Positions 1 through 12,600 of a stretch of 64,000 nt of DNA are shown here, one piece after another. The notes beneath the pieces are model-generated. The model did not search any database. It worked only from the letters and a program-made list of their open reading frames with translations, and had not been told where the DNA came from. The position numbers and the translations under genes were made by a program. Origin of the DNA: Saccharina japonica (lineage: Eukaryota > Sar > Phaeophyceae > Laminariales > Laminariaceae); assembly GCA_008828725.1 (NCBI GenBank), contig MEHQ01002381.1, positions 33,452 through 97,451 on the forward strand, written 5' to 3'. Each line of letters begins with the position of its first letter. Positions within the stretch are counted from its first letter, which is position 1.

Positions 1-383
1 GGGGGGGGGTGAGGGTTGAGTTGGAACCAACTATTTTAACGGGGAAATCGGCCAAAACAAACATTATAGGTGACCAGTGACTAGTATCCGCACAATTAGG
101 TGCTCAATACCGCGTACCATTAGTTACTCATCTATCGACCTTTAGGAAACTTGCTACCGCACAGCCAGGTACTCAGTACCGCATAAGTAGGTACTTACTA
201 CCCACAAACAGGTATTTATTACCGCACCTTTAGGTACTTAATACCGCACATTTAGGTACTCGTTACCGCACAGTCAGGTACTGAATACCGCACCGGCAGG
301 TACGCATTACCGCACCATTAGGCACTCATTACTGCACCTGTCGGTACTCAAATTACCGCACCATTCGGTACCCATTCCCGCAC

Positions 384-497
384 CTTTAGGTACTCCTTCA
401 TCTCCTGCCACTCCGCGCTATCGGGCCCAAGAGCCACCGCCCCTAGGCGCGCCAAGCTACGGCAGGTGTTGGTCACCGCTCCCCAGACTTTGCGCGC
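384..497 (-). CDS. Bestrophin exon 4
   Basis: It encodes 38 residues (ARKVWGAVTNTCRSLARLGA to EMKEYLK), continuing the helix after the FWE signature. The acceptor is TTATCAG at 498 and the donor AAG|GTGCGG at 383. Later exons are off the window. The His/Thr/Asn-rich reading upstream in the same frame is microsatellite, not protein. Confidence 0.82.
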
Positions 498-1282
498 CTG
501 ATAATTGTCGATAGTGGTGGTGATGGTGGTACGCGTGGTGGTGTTGGTGACAATGTTGGTGGCGGCGGTGGTATTGGTGGTGTTGTTGGTGATGGTGTTG
601 GTTTGGTGGTTGTGGTGGTGGTGGTGGTGGTGGTGGTGGTGGTGGTGGTGGTGGGGGTGGTGGTGGTGTTGTTGTTGGTGGTGTTGGTTTGGTGGTGGTG
701 GTTGTGGTGGTGGTGGTGGTGGTGGTGTTGGTGGTGGCGTTGTTGGTGTTGGTGGTGTTGGTGTTGGTGGTGTTGATGGGTACGGTAGTGGTGATGGTGT
801 GGGTGTTGGTGTTGGTGTTGGTGGTGATGGTGTTGTGGTGTTGGTGTTGTTGGTAGGGGTGTTGTTGGTGATGGTGGTATTGGTGGTGTTGGTGTTGGTG
901 GTAGTGGTGGAAGTGCCAGCGTCAGTGCGGGGCGATCGACGAACGAGCGTCAGCCGCAAGCGGGAGAGAGGCGGAGGATAGTTGTAACTTCGACTGGTTG
1001 GTGGGAGTAGGTCAGCCCGGCGACGATCCAGCGCGGCGCTTACACTAGTTGGTGTTGATTGATTGAATGATTAAGCGACAAATTAAATGGTTGGCTGATG
1101 GGTTGATTGGTGGGTTGACTGATTGATTGATTGGCTGGTTTTTGGATTGGTTGATTCATTGATGGGTTGACATTATTCGGACGATCACGATTAAGAGGTG
1201 GAGCGCTCGGTGAGACGCGAAGCGCTCAGCCCAACAATTTAACAAGCAAACAAAAACCAACAAAGCAAACGAAGCAAACAAC

Positions 1283-1324
<42 letters not shown>

Positions 1325-1330
1325 AAAAAA

Positions 1331-1362
<32 letters not shown>

Positions 1363-4300
1363 AACCCCCAAAAAAAAAAAAAAAAAAAGCAACGAACCAA
1401 CTAAACAAAGAAACAAATAAATATCACTACCAACCGACCCATCCAACCGGCCAACCAAAACGAACCAACAAACAAAGCGCGAACCCACCCACCCAGCCAC
1501 CCACTCACCCACCCACGCCCCCACCCATCCCCCTTCCCCTAACCACCCACGCACGCACCTCCCAGAAACGGTTGTACGCGGCGTTCGTCCTGAAGACCAG
1601 GAGGAGGCCAAGGGCGCCGGACATGATCGAATGTGGAATAGGGGATACCTGGGGGAGAAACCGAAAAGAAAATAGACGAATGTAAACATGGGAGAAGTTT
1701 GGTACACTAGATAGTAGCGAGAAAACGATCGATATCTTAGGAGATAGATGGTGGCCAAAGGCGGCGAAACAGGAAGGGGATAGGATTAGCAAAAATGTTA
1801 TTATACACTTCGTATGGAAACAACGTAATGAGCGCCCAAATGTTAGAGGTGTATTTTTAGGAGTAGGAACGGTGCTCCGTCTCGAAAGGGATGCGTGGTC
1901 AATGGTCAAATGACGAAGGCAAGCAACAAATGAGTACCCCCCCCCCCCCCCATCAGGCCTAAGGGGGAAGAGCCTCGCTACTTGAGTTATCCTATCGCAT
2001 GCGAATCCCATCATTTGTAACACAGCAGTGGAGGCAAACTGCTTGGGGGTGATATCCTGCTATCGATGACGATATATAGTACAGGACATCTAAAAATAAA
2101 TACTTACGCTGGTCCCGGCTGGATGTCGTTTTTTTAAGAGTGGGTACGTACATATTATGCTATAACTTCAGCAGTATAAACGCCTGCCGAAATTATTAGT
2201 TCCCCCCCCCCCAAAAAAATACCACCCTGGCTTTCCTCACTGCTCGTTTTCCTATTAGGTTGTTCTGTACTGTACCGGTATTGATTACGTAACGACTGCG
2301 AAAACGACGGCCCTGGGAAACTTCTCGGAATGAGGGAATTTTCTCGGGGCGAAGATGTCACGAGGAAATAGCATAGACCATCCACCATCTTTTCCGGGCT
2401 AGGTCACGTCGTCAAACACTCTACTCTTATGTACTTACTGGTCAGGCGTGAGTGCATACCAGGGGTGCACAAAGAACCCCCCGCACCATGGTTGGCGGTC
2501 GAGTTGGATCATTTTGCGGGTGGAGAACCCTTAGCTCCTCGCAATGGGGGTGGCCGTATCGCGTGGTGTGTACTGGTGCATGGCAAGGCACCCACGAGGC
2601 AGCTACATGTATAGGGTACCCATTGCTGTCTCTGGGAGTGGCCGCACGCACCGGAAAATAAATCCATTTCATTCGAGGCTGTCCTCCATTTGCAAGAAAG
2701 TACGGCCATGCATGGAAATGAGGACTCCCTCCCCCCCACCACTCCTGAAATGTACGTCAAGGTCATCCATACCGGACACATAAGCAACAAAACAACCCGC
2801 TGCTGCTGCGGATGCTGTTGCTGTGTGCGCACTTATGCATACATACGACAGATACAAAAAGAGCCCCCCCCCCCCCCTAAATCTATGATATATTTATAGG
2901 TTGGGTTGGCGTCGGTTGGCGACAACGCTGTAAAACACGCCTCTCACTGCGTGAGCTAGACAACCAGAGTACCGTTTTTGTTTTTTTTGTTCGGTCACCA
3001 AGGCTGGCGGTCGAGTTAGATCATTTGTGCGGGGTGGAAAAATTTTGCTCCGCACAAGGGGAATGATCGTATCACGTAGTTTGTATATGGTAAGGCACCC
3101 GCGAGGCAGTTACATAGTGCTCCCATTGCTGTCTCAGGAAGTGACCACACCAGAAATTAAATTAACTCATTGAAGCTGTCGTCCATATGCAAGTCCGCCA
3201 CGAGGCGGTTCTTAGCAGGATGCAGCTCGCCCTTCATGCGACCCGCCGAACACCTCACGTTTCGCTTCGCGCTTGGTGCAAGGAAAGTCTGCCTGGTTGG
3301 TGAAAACCCAACGTGCTCCGTCCCGGCATTGTAGGGATGCGAGGAGGGTCTATGGTCATACCACCACTACGGCCATGCATGAAAATAAAGTAAACCCTCC
3401 CCCCATCCCCCCCCCCGCCCTCTGAAACTCACATGAAGGTCGTCGATGACGTGCTGCGGCGATAGGAAGTGGATCATGCTCACGAGAAAGGCGAACCCCG
3501 TGTTGAAGATCAGGTGGTCCTTGATGTTGTACAGAAGCCGAGACTTGGGCAGGTTTTGCATATTGGAGAGCCAGTCCTGTTTAGGCATTTCAGGTTGGTC
3601 GGGGTAGGTTAGGTTAGGTTAGAGTTGGGTTGGGTTGGGTTGGGCACACCTCCGACAGATCATGATCTATCCATCTATCTACAGTAGACAATCTAGTTCC
3701 TCGCCTGCCATCGTGAGAGGGTGTGCAGGATCTACTGTACATATATATATATACTTCGTACATGTATGTCTATGTATGCAATTCACTGGGGGTTTTTTCG
3801 GAATACTTTTTTTTTACTTTTTATCCTCCGGCCGCAGATCTTATTTCGCGCTCTCGGCTGCGGAGGCACGCAAGGGGGCCCGCGCATACACCACGGCGCA
3901 AGTGCAAGCCTCGGCCGAGGTCCGTGGCGCGTGCTCCGGGCCTTCAAAAAGTCGCGAATTATGACAAGTAACTACGAGGAGGCAGGTATAGAGCCAAGCA
4001 TGACAACGGAAACCGCACAATGATACACGTTTTTGTTCTGTTGCTGGCTGCTGGCTGCTGGCTGCTGGCTGCTGCTGCTGCTGCTGTATCGAACTCTCTA
4101 CGATGAGGCAGGCCACAGAACATCAGCAGTCGCACATGAAGCTCTCCCTTTCGGGGCGGCCACGGACGGCGGATTTGTGTGTACGCGCGCGTGCGTGTGT
4201 AGGCCGTGATTCCTGTCGACCTACAGTAGGAAGTAGGAACGAACAACGTGACATAATCTCAAGAAAGGTGCAACAAACTGGGTGGGGTGTTGCGCAGGAG

Positions 4301-7300
4301 GGCAGGACGAAGGTACGACACGCCCCACTTTCTCGGTGTTTCAAGAGCAACCGTACGACCACGGTGTATACGCACTGCAACAGCAGTAGCGGTACAACAG
4401 CAGTGTTACAATGTGTGCGTGCAGTATACCCCAGGAAATACAGCACATACAAACAATTATGTTCACATTTCCATGTACAATTTAAAAAACCAAGCACACG
4501 TCGTTAAACATCGCCCTGCCTGTCACAGAGCAGTATGCAGCAGCAGTGCTCGGAGCAAGTAGGGACGAAAGATGGGCACCGGACAACAACAGCAACAACA
4601 ACAACAATAACAACAACAACAACAAAACGGTTAAACCGGTTTTAGGAAACCCACCAGGCGTTTGCAATTAGTGGGCTTTCAAAATAAAAAAACGGCTTTT
4701 ATTCTATTTCATGTTTTGTCTATTTTTGGGCACCCACGACTACACTCGAGCCTGCAGCATGAAAAAAATGAAACCTAAAACATGACAGCGTGAAACTTGG
4801 GCAAACAAGATCACGAAGAGAACCAGATAAACACTTGGGGGAGTATGCAACAAGGTGCAAATCGAGGGAAAATCGATAAATCACTCGCGGTTTCCAATGT
4901 TTAGGAGGCTTTGATACCCGCCAAACAAAAAAAAATGTTGAACCGTTTTTTTGTTCTTGACAATAACGCCTCCTATCCGGTTTTCGGTTTTGTGATATGT
5001 CACCCGGTGCCCATCTCTATTAATAGTAGGGACGCATGATGATGATAGTGATGATAATGATGCTGCCTTCCCTTTACAATTTGGGACACCCCCGGGATTT
5101 CAAGTCAGCAACAACATCGCGAAGAGGAACCTTGTATATATAGCACAGATCCAACCCAGGAAACATGTGCTACATCATGCAGACTGCAGGGGTCCCACCC
5201 GGCAGCATGAGCTGTAGATCGCACAGATCATACAGATCATACAGATCATACAGATCATAAATATATATGCCCTTGGTATATCTATCTCATCAAATGGGAA
5301 TGGTCTGTATGATCTGTATTATGATCTGTATTATGATATGTATTATCTGAATGATCTGTATTATCTGCATGATCTGTATGATCTGTATGATCTCTCCGAG
5401 GTGTGAAATGCAAGCTTTTAGGTTTTACACGGAGGCTTTCGTTGCTAGGGTGTTGGTGATAAATAACCGCCTGTGGGCAAAAGGGCACACAAGCTCAAGC
5501 TTTTGAGCAGATGAGCCATGCTACGACGAGTAGAGGTGTACGTACATAGGGGTTGCAGGTTTTTCAAGACCCAAACATCTGCCACTGACCATTCTCAGTA
5601 GTATGCTCCTCAAAAACTGAAAGCCTACCGTATATCACACTGTATACCACACCCCCTCGGACGAATTTCAAAGCTGATTTTCTCGACGACCGGTCGAGCG
5701 CTAACAACCCCGAGCGAGCCGTCTATGGAAAGATATCGACGAGATGCTCCGAAAGCCGCCTTTTTCGTTGTCTGTGCCCCCCTGGTTATGGAGAAAATTG
5801 GCTTTGAAATTCACCCCAGGGGGTGTGATATACACTGTCATATACGGTAGACACACACTACATACGTATGCATCCGATGTGTGCAGGTACGTATTGCATA
5901 CTATTATTTGCAAGGCCCTTACATATGTTGTGGGTTGGGAGCTTAAACGATATACCTTACCGTATTTATCAAAAGTATCAGTCGTTGCGTGGGGTGCATA
6001 TGCCTCTTCCGCGTGGGGAGCTATCGTACAAGGTTTCCCCTGTAGGCTTGAGATCCCCGGGGGGAGGGGTGTCTCGAAAGCTGAAAAAGGGGACAACACA
6101 CAGCAGGTATTCTTTCGTTCCTCGTATATACCAGCTACTCGAATGCGTAGCCAGCGGGCAAAAACAAAGAACGTAAAAAAAAAACTCTTGAAAGCTACGT
6201 AAATAAATAGTAAGTAGCCCGCCGGCCACCGGGCAGGTAACCGGGCAAGTGACACCGACCACCCCAAACGAATTGATGGTTACATTAGTTATATGTATAT
6301 ATATAAATAATATGAATATATGTATATATATATCCAACGTCGCGCGCGTCACTGAACACTACAAAGAGAGAGAGGTACAGTTCCAGCCTAACAATAGCGG
6401 ACACAGGTACAAAAACAAAAAACGGGTGTCAGATTTAGAGTGAGCTTCCTTTCCTACAAGCCTGTGGTGTGTCGGCAAAAACGGTACAAAAAGTGTCGCA
6501 CCCCCCCAAAAAAAAAAACATCAGCCAGCCAGCCAGAGAGCCAGCCAGCCATTCTACGCTCAATCGGTCGCCTCGCTGTCCGCCAACACACATGCCCCAT
6601 AATTTTCCTAGCATTTTCCGCGCCTCGTCCTGAATGCAAGTGTTGAATCGCCTCGTGAAAGGCTTTTTTTGTCCATCCGTGCCCCCTTGCACCACTGGTG
6701 GAACTCCCCGCTTCCCGCCTCCTGACGTTAAACTCAATGGTCAATTAATTCCTTGCGTTGTGGCTCGGCAACAAAACTCCCGTGACTCCGGTAGAAATGG
6801 AAATTATGAGACAGCAGTCCCGATCATTTCCTTCGTCGCCAGAAAACGAAAATAGTGGGACAATCCCCACCATTTTCTTCGTCGCCAGAAAACGAAAAGT
6901 GGTGGGACAACCCCACCATTTTCTTCGCCGCCAAAAAACGAAAACGATGGGGAAATACTACCCTACCGTTTTCGTCGCCAGAAAATGAGAACGGTGGGAC
7001 AGTCCCACCAAAATCGTCGTGAAATCGATGGGACAACCCTACCATTTTCGTCGCCAGAAAACGAGAACGGTGGGATAGTCTCACCAAAATCGTCGCCAGA
7101 AAACGAAAACGATGGGACGATCCTACCCCCTTTTCGTCGCCAGAAAACGAGAACGGTGGGACAGTCTCACCAAAATCGTCGCCAGAAAACGAAAACGATG
7201 GGACGATCCTACCCCCTTTTCGTCGCCAGAAAACGAGAACGGTGGGACAGTCTCACCAAAATCGTCGCCAGAAAACGAAAACGATGGGACGATCCTACCC

Positions 7301-9484
7301 TTTTCGTCGCCAGAAAACGAGAACGGTGGGACAGTCTCACCAAAATCGTCGCCAGGAAACGAAATCGATGTGACAATCCTACCGTTTTCGTCGCCAGAAA
7401 ACGAGAATGGTGTGAAAGTGCTTACCGAAATCGTCGCCAGAAAATGAAAACGGCGAGAAAATTTCCACCATTTTCTTTGGTCGCCAGAAAGCGAAAATGG
7501 TGGCAGAAGCAGTAGTCACACCATTTTTCACTTTCTGGGTTCATGGGACGGGATTTGCCGAGTAAAAAACAACAAGGAGTTGACGAAGGTACGCGGCCAG
7601 GAGATGAACAAGGGGGAAGACGGGAAGATACAAGTGGTGTGAGGGAAGGGGTGGACTCCGCCACCCATGACGCGATGAACACGCACGTGCATGCCGGACG
7701 TCGAGGCCGAGGCCGAGGAAAATGCTGAGAAAATTCTGGGCGTGTTGGCCGACAACGAGGCAGCTAAGTAGGACCAAACCGAGAAGTTTGGTTAATTGTC
7801 GTTGCGACACTCTTCCCACCTCGGACAGACAGATCATACAGATCATACAGATCATACAGATCATACAGATCATACAGATCATACAGATCATACAGATCAT
7901 ACAGATCATACAGATCATACAGATCATACAGATCACACAGATCATACAGATCATACAGATCATACAGATCATACAGATCATACAGATCATTTCCACTTTT
8001 ATGATCTAGATCATGTCAAGGCAGATTTCATTTTCCGGTCTTGTACGATCTACAGCTCATGTTTCCGGGGGGGGGGGCCGTAAAGTCGGCATGATCTAGC
8101 ACATGTTTCCTGGGTTGGATCTGTGCTGTGCAGATCCTACACAACCTCTCATAACGGCAGGTGAGGAACTAAATGATCAAGATGATCTATCTGTAGATGA
8201 TCTAGATCACGATCTATCTGTAGATGATCTAGATCATGATATATCTGTAGATCATCTAGATCACGATCTATGCGAGGGACTAGATGATCTACGTAGATCA
8301 CGATCTACCTGTAGATCGTCTAGATCATCATCTGTCGGAGGTGTGGATTACTTTGTACCGCTGGGATACATCAAGCTCGAAAAGGAAGGACCATCTCAAA
8401 AATTACTCCCGCTGCCTTTTTTGTACACGGGTCCGAGCTATCGTCATCGGTAGACTGGCACCGCACCTGTCTCTTGCTAGCGTTAAACTCTTATGTATCC
8501 GGAAATACAAGGAGCGCTTGGGGGTATTTTTCCTCATTGAGACCCAGCAGGAACAGCGGCGGAACCCAATATGCCAGATGTGATCTTACCATCTCTTTAT
8601 GATATGTCTAGCGGGAGCGCGCAGCAGTATGATGATAATATCGTGCCAGTTTGCGTCTCGGAGATCCCCTTGCATGGTGGCTATTAATAGGCCACGCCCG
8701 GTCTGAATCGTGTGACCGATCGATGCTGTAATCAAGCCACCATTTTTTCGACAGCTTACTCCTCTGAAGGACCAAAGGAGATAACATGAACACCCAGACT
8801 TCACCGGTGGCCGAGACTCCCCCCACCCCCCGTGGAGGGTCTATGGTCATACCACTACGGCCATGCATGAATAGGAAGTACCCCCCCCGTGCACAATCTG
8901 GCGTTACAACAATCCTTGTGGAGACATTGAACACAGTAGTACGCCATTACGTATGTGTACCGAATTGAGAGGTTAGTCGACAACCTTGTTGGGGTTTTTT
9001 TTTTGCCACATTGCTCAATGTTTCCTCAAGATTTGGTTTACGTCCATTTTGTGCAAGGGGGGTGGGGTGGCCACCTGTGTTGTGATCCAAGTGTGCCCCG
9101 CAAAAATATAAATGTAAGTAAGTCAAAGTGGCACTCAATCACTCCATTGTCGCATTGGCGATTAAATCATGCATTGCACTCTTCCCCACTGCTGTATGGT
9201 ACGTTCGCCAGCAATACGGCATGGGCGTTTCCATGAAAGCGGGGATAACACGAGAGTGTCTCCGCTTCTTGGCGTCTAGCTCGTCTGTCACGGCTTCAGC
9301 CTACGTCGTATTTTGCCGTCTATGTCATCAGAGGCCTAACCTGCCTTCTCCTGACATATCAGGTACCTGTACAAACACGACGGTAAAAAAAAAAGAAGGG
9401 AGGGGAGGAGGGGAGGCACTACTACTACTGCTGCTGCTACTCCTACTACTAACACTACTACTAACACTACTACTACCACTACTA

Positions 9485-9560
<76 letters not shown>

Positions 9561-9578
9561 TGCTACTACTTACTACTG

Positions 9579-9610
<32 letters not shown>

Positions 9611-12600
9611 GGAGCGCGACTCATGTCACCGAGGACAATCCCCATTCCCTCTTTTGTGGACACCTGGTCCCCTTCCCCTAGATAGTACCGCCTCATTATA
9701 GACAAGTTCAAGGTCACACCCAAAGTCTTGTCACTCCTTTCTGTGCACACCCTATTGCGGGGTGGGCTAATGTAGTAAACAGGACCTACGGTACACACAA
9801 AAACCTATATATTTCCCTGTTTTTACTAACAATATTTGGTCCTATTTACTATGGACCTCCGTCCGTAATAGGTGCCGATCAACCTCGGTGGTGTTCTTAC
9901 TCCACACCACAACCCTTCGTACGAGTACAAGAGAGGACGTGCTTGGGGCGTCCCGCCCCACCGCCCCCACGCTTTGCTCGTTAATCAACACCACAACCTT
10001 TTTTGGGGACAAAATAAAGTTGGATTCAGGGTAGAGTTAGGGATCATACATATCAACAACAACAACAAAAAGCACCCCTGCGCTTGCATCACGAATCATG
10101 GAAGCACACACTCCTCGTGTTTCAGGCTTTCTTGTTTCTTATATATATAAATAGAAAACACTTGCTATATACGTACTTGCTGTCGTGAGCAAATCACCGG
10201 CACCACTGTATGCCGTTTTATGGCGATTTTGGCGTGTGACGGGACAAGTTTCGGGTTTTGCACAACGCAAAGTATAATCGAGACAAAGTGAAGTATATTC
10301 GAGACAAAGGGCTGCAGGTACTTCGTGCACTCGCAGTTTTTCGGGTTTTATGTACTGCGAATACTGAGAGTATGCGTTCGCAGTATTCCGAGGTTCAGTA
10401 CTGCGGATACTTTTGAGCTCGCAGTATTTCGGGGTTTGGGTCCTGTGCTGCGACTTGCGAGTACTGTACTTGCAATGCTCGCAAGTGTTTCGTCCGTTGG
10501 TACTGCGAGTACTGCGAATACTCGCAGTACCAAAATCTCCACACCAACTCCAAATACTTGCAGACAATGACATCGTCTTGCATCGACAACACCCCCACGT
10601 ACAACGGGCGACTACGTACGTACGACGACAATATTCAGTTTGACGGATACAGCTATAAGCACTTTACTCGGAGTATGAATAGCATGCTTCGGCCATTTGT
10701 GCACCGTTTCGACAATTGATAATTACATCCCCATTTATTTGCAGCAAACATTCACAGATGGCCCCACGAGTGGAATTGGAGCAAAATGCTGTCGGGGGGG
10801 GGGGGAGCGGGGGCAACTGGAGTACTTGAGTACTACAGTAGGAGTATGTCGTAGTACATACTGAGAGTACTCGCAGTATGTCCGGGTTCAATACTCTGGA
10901 TACTGAATACTGCAGGTATTTCGGATGATTCTGTGCCGCTCATACTCCCAGCACCCGCAGCATTTGGGCCTCCAGTACTGTTCATACTCAGTACTCGTAG
11001 CATCAGTACTCGTAGCATTTAGGCCGCCGGTACTGCAATACTCTCAGTACTTGGGAGTACGAACTGTATTCTATACTCCCGAGTATAACTCGGAAAATAA
11101 GCTATACTGCGAGCATCTGTGGATTGTTGCTTAACTATAGAAACTGGGGAAACTGGTGTACTGTACCAGGTCCTGATCTGTACCGATGTTCCGGTATACT
11201 TACGCGTACTGTACGATTACGTACGTACCGTGGGTAACTCGATTTAAGAGCGTCCGAGGTAAAGAGCATTCGGGATTTAAGAGCGGTCAAATCGGCATGT
11301 CCCGTCTATACTAAAAGGCTATATATTGCCCACCACAGATCGAAATAGCAACGTGTATTAATATTACGGGGGACCATAGTGAACAAGACCAAATGTTGTT
11401 AGCAAAAATAGGTAAATGTATAGGTTTTTGTATGTACCGTTGGTCCTATTTACTAGTATTTACTATGGTTCCCCGTAAAAGATAAGAGCGCTTGTTTTCG
11501 CTTATCTCGGGGCGCTCCTGAATTGGGAGCACCCACTGCTGCACCTGTATACAGAGAGGCAATACGGGGTAGACTGCATACGCACTTATCACAGCACTGC
11601 AACAACCTGCAGTCGTATATACGTACCGACTACCCGTGCCACACGGGTGATTCTATTTCTACAATTACAGAGGACCATAGTAAATAGGACCAAATATCGC
11701 TATTAATAGTAAAAAAAGGTAAATATATACCTGGTAGATTTTTGTGTGACCGTAGGTCCTATTTACCATGCTCCCCCGGCATAGCATGATAAGACACCCT
11801 CTCGGACGGTTTTCTCATCTCGACAACGGAGAGAGTACAAACGCCGAGCGACGACTGGCGTAAATCTGCCCGCTCAGGCGAACTTCTCAGGCGTGCCCGC
11901 ATAAAACGATGCTGTTTCTAATGAGGTAGGGTTTTGTCGCGAAGCTGTCAGGCATTCGTTCCCGACGGTGAGCTTATTTTTGGCTACGGCTTACGGCGGC
12001 CAACACCGGCCAACACCCCGACCCGGAACTCTAACCCTAACCGTAACCCTAACGAGAGGCATGCCTGGTTGGTGTGCCACCTCGTCGTTGTGCTTGGAAA
12101 TGCTCTATTTTCAGTGCGGGCACACCTAAGGAAGTTCGCCGGAGCGGTCAGATCTACGCGAACACGCCGAGCGATGCCGCGTTTCTACGGCAATATCGGG
12201 CAAAAACAGTGGGACCAAACGTGAAAATCCAAGAGTGGTTCCAGAAGCTCGAAACGGCTACGTACGGGAACAACAGCTCGAGCACCCACCCAGGCACTCC
12301 CGTCAAGAAAAACACCTGGGAATACGCTACCAGTAACGGAGAGCCTATAGGGATAACGGAGGTTTACGTAGAGTATGGCAGCCAACCCTCCGGTTCTCCC
12401 CGAGAGCTTCGCACAGAGGCTGTGCACGTAGAAGCGGACGTCCCAGTGGACTTCTCTCCCATGCTGAGAGGCAGGGTCCGTGGGGGCCGGCCCACGTATT
12501 GGCCTCGCGCGTGAAGTAACGCACATGCGAGAAGTCTTCTCAGGTCGGAGCCGCTTCGAAGCATCAGACTTGATCCGCTCCCTCGTGAGCACCCCAAGGG

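Noticed and set aside
348-981. Long open frames rich in His/Thr/Asn (minus) or Val/Trp/Gly (plus)
   Set aside because: They come from the GGT/GTT microsatellite. Only the 384-497 exon is supported by family motifs and splice sites.
6985-7515. A 176-codon frame of repeated SPENENGG words
   Set aside because: Product of the minisatellite unit length; open frames exist on both strands and nothing marks start, stop or domain.
7541-8083. Ile-Gln, His-Thr-Asp and Met-Ile-Cys repeat proteins; CRISPR-like regular spacing
   Set aside because: A nonamer tandem array without unique spacers; neither a gene nor a CRISPR array.
9128-9798. Poly-Leu and poly-Ser/Val frames
   Set aside because: Translation of the TAC trinucleotide array.
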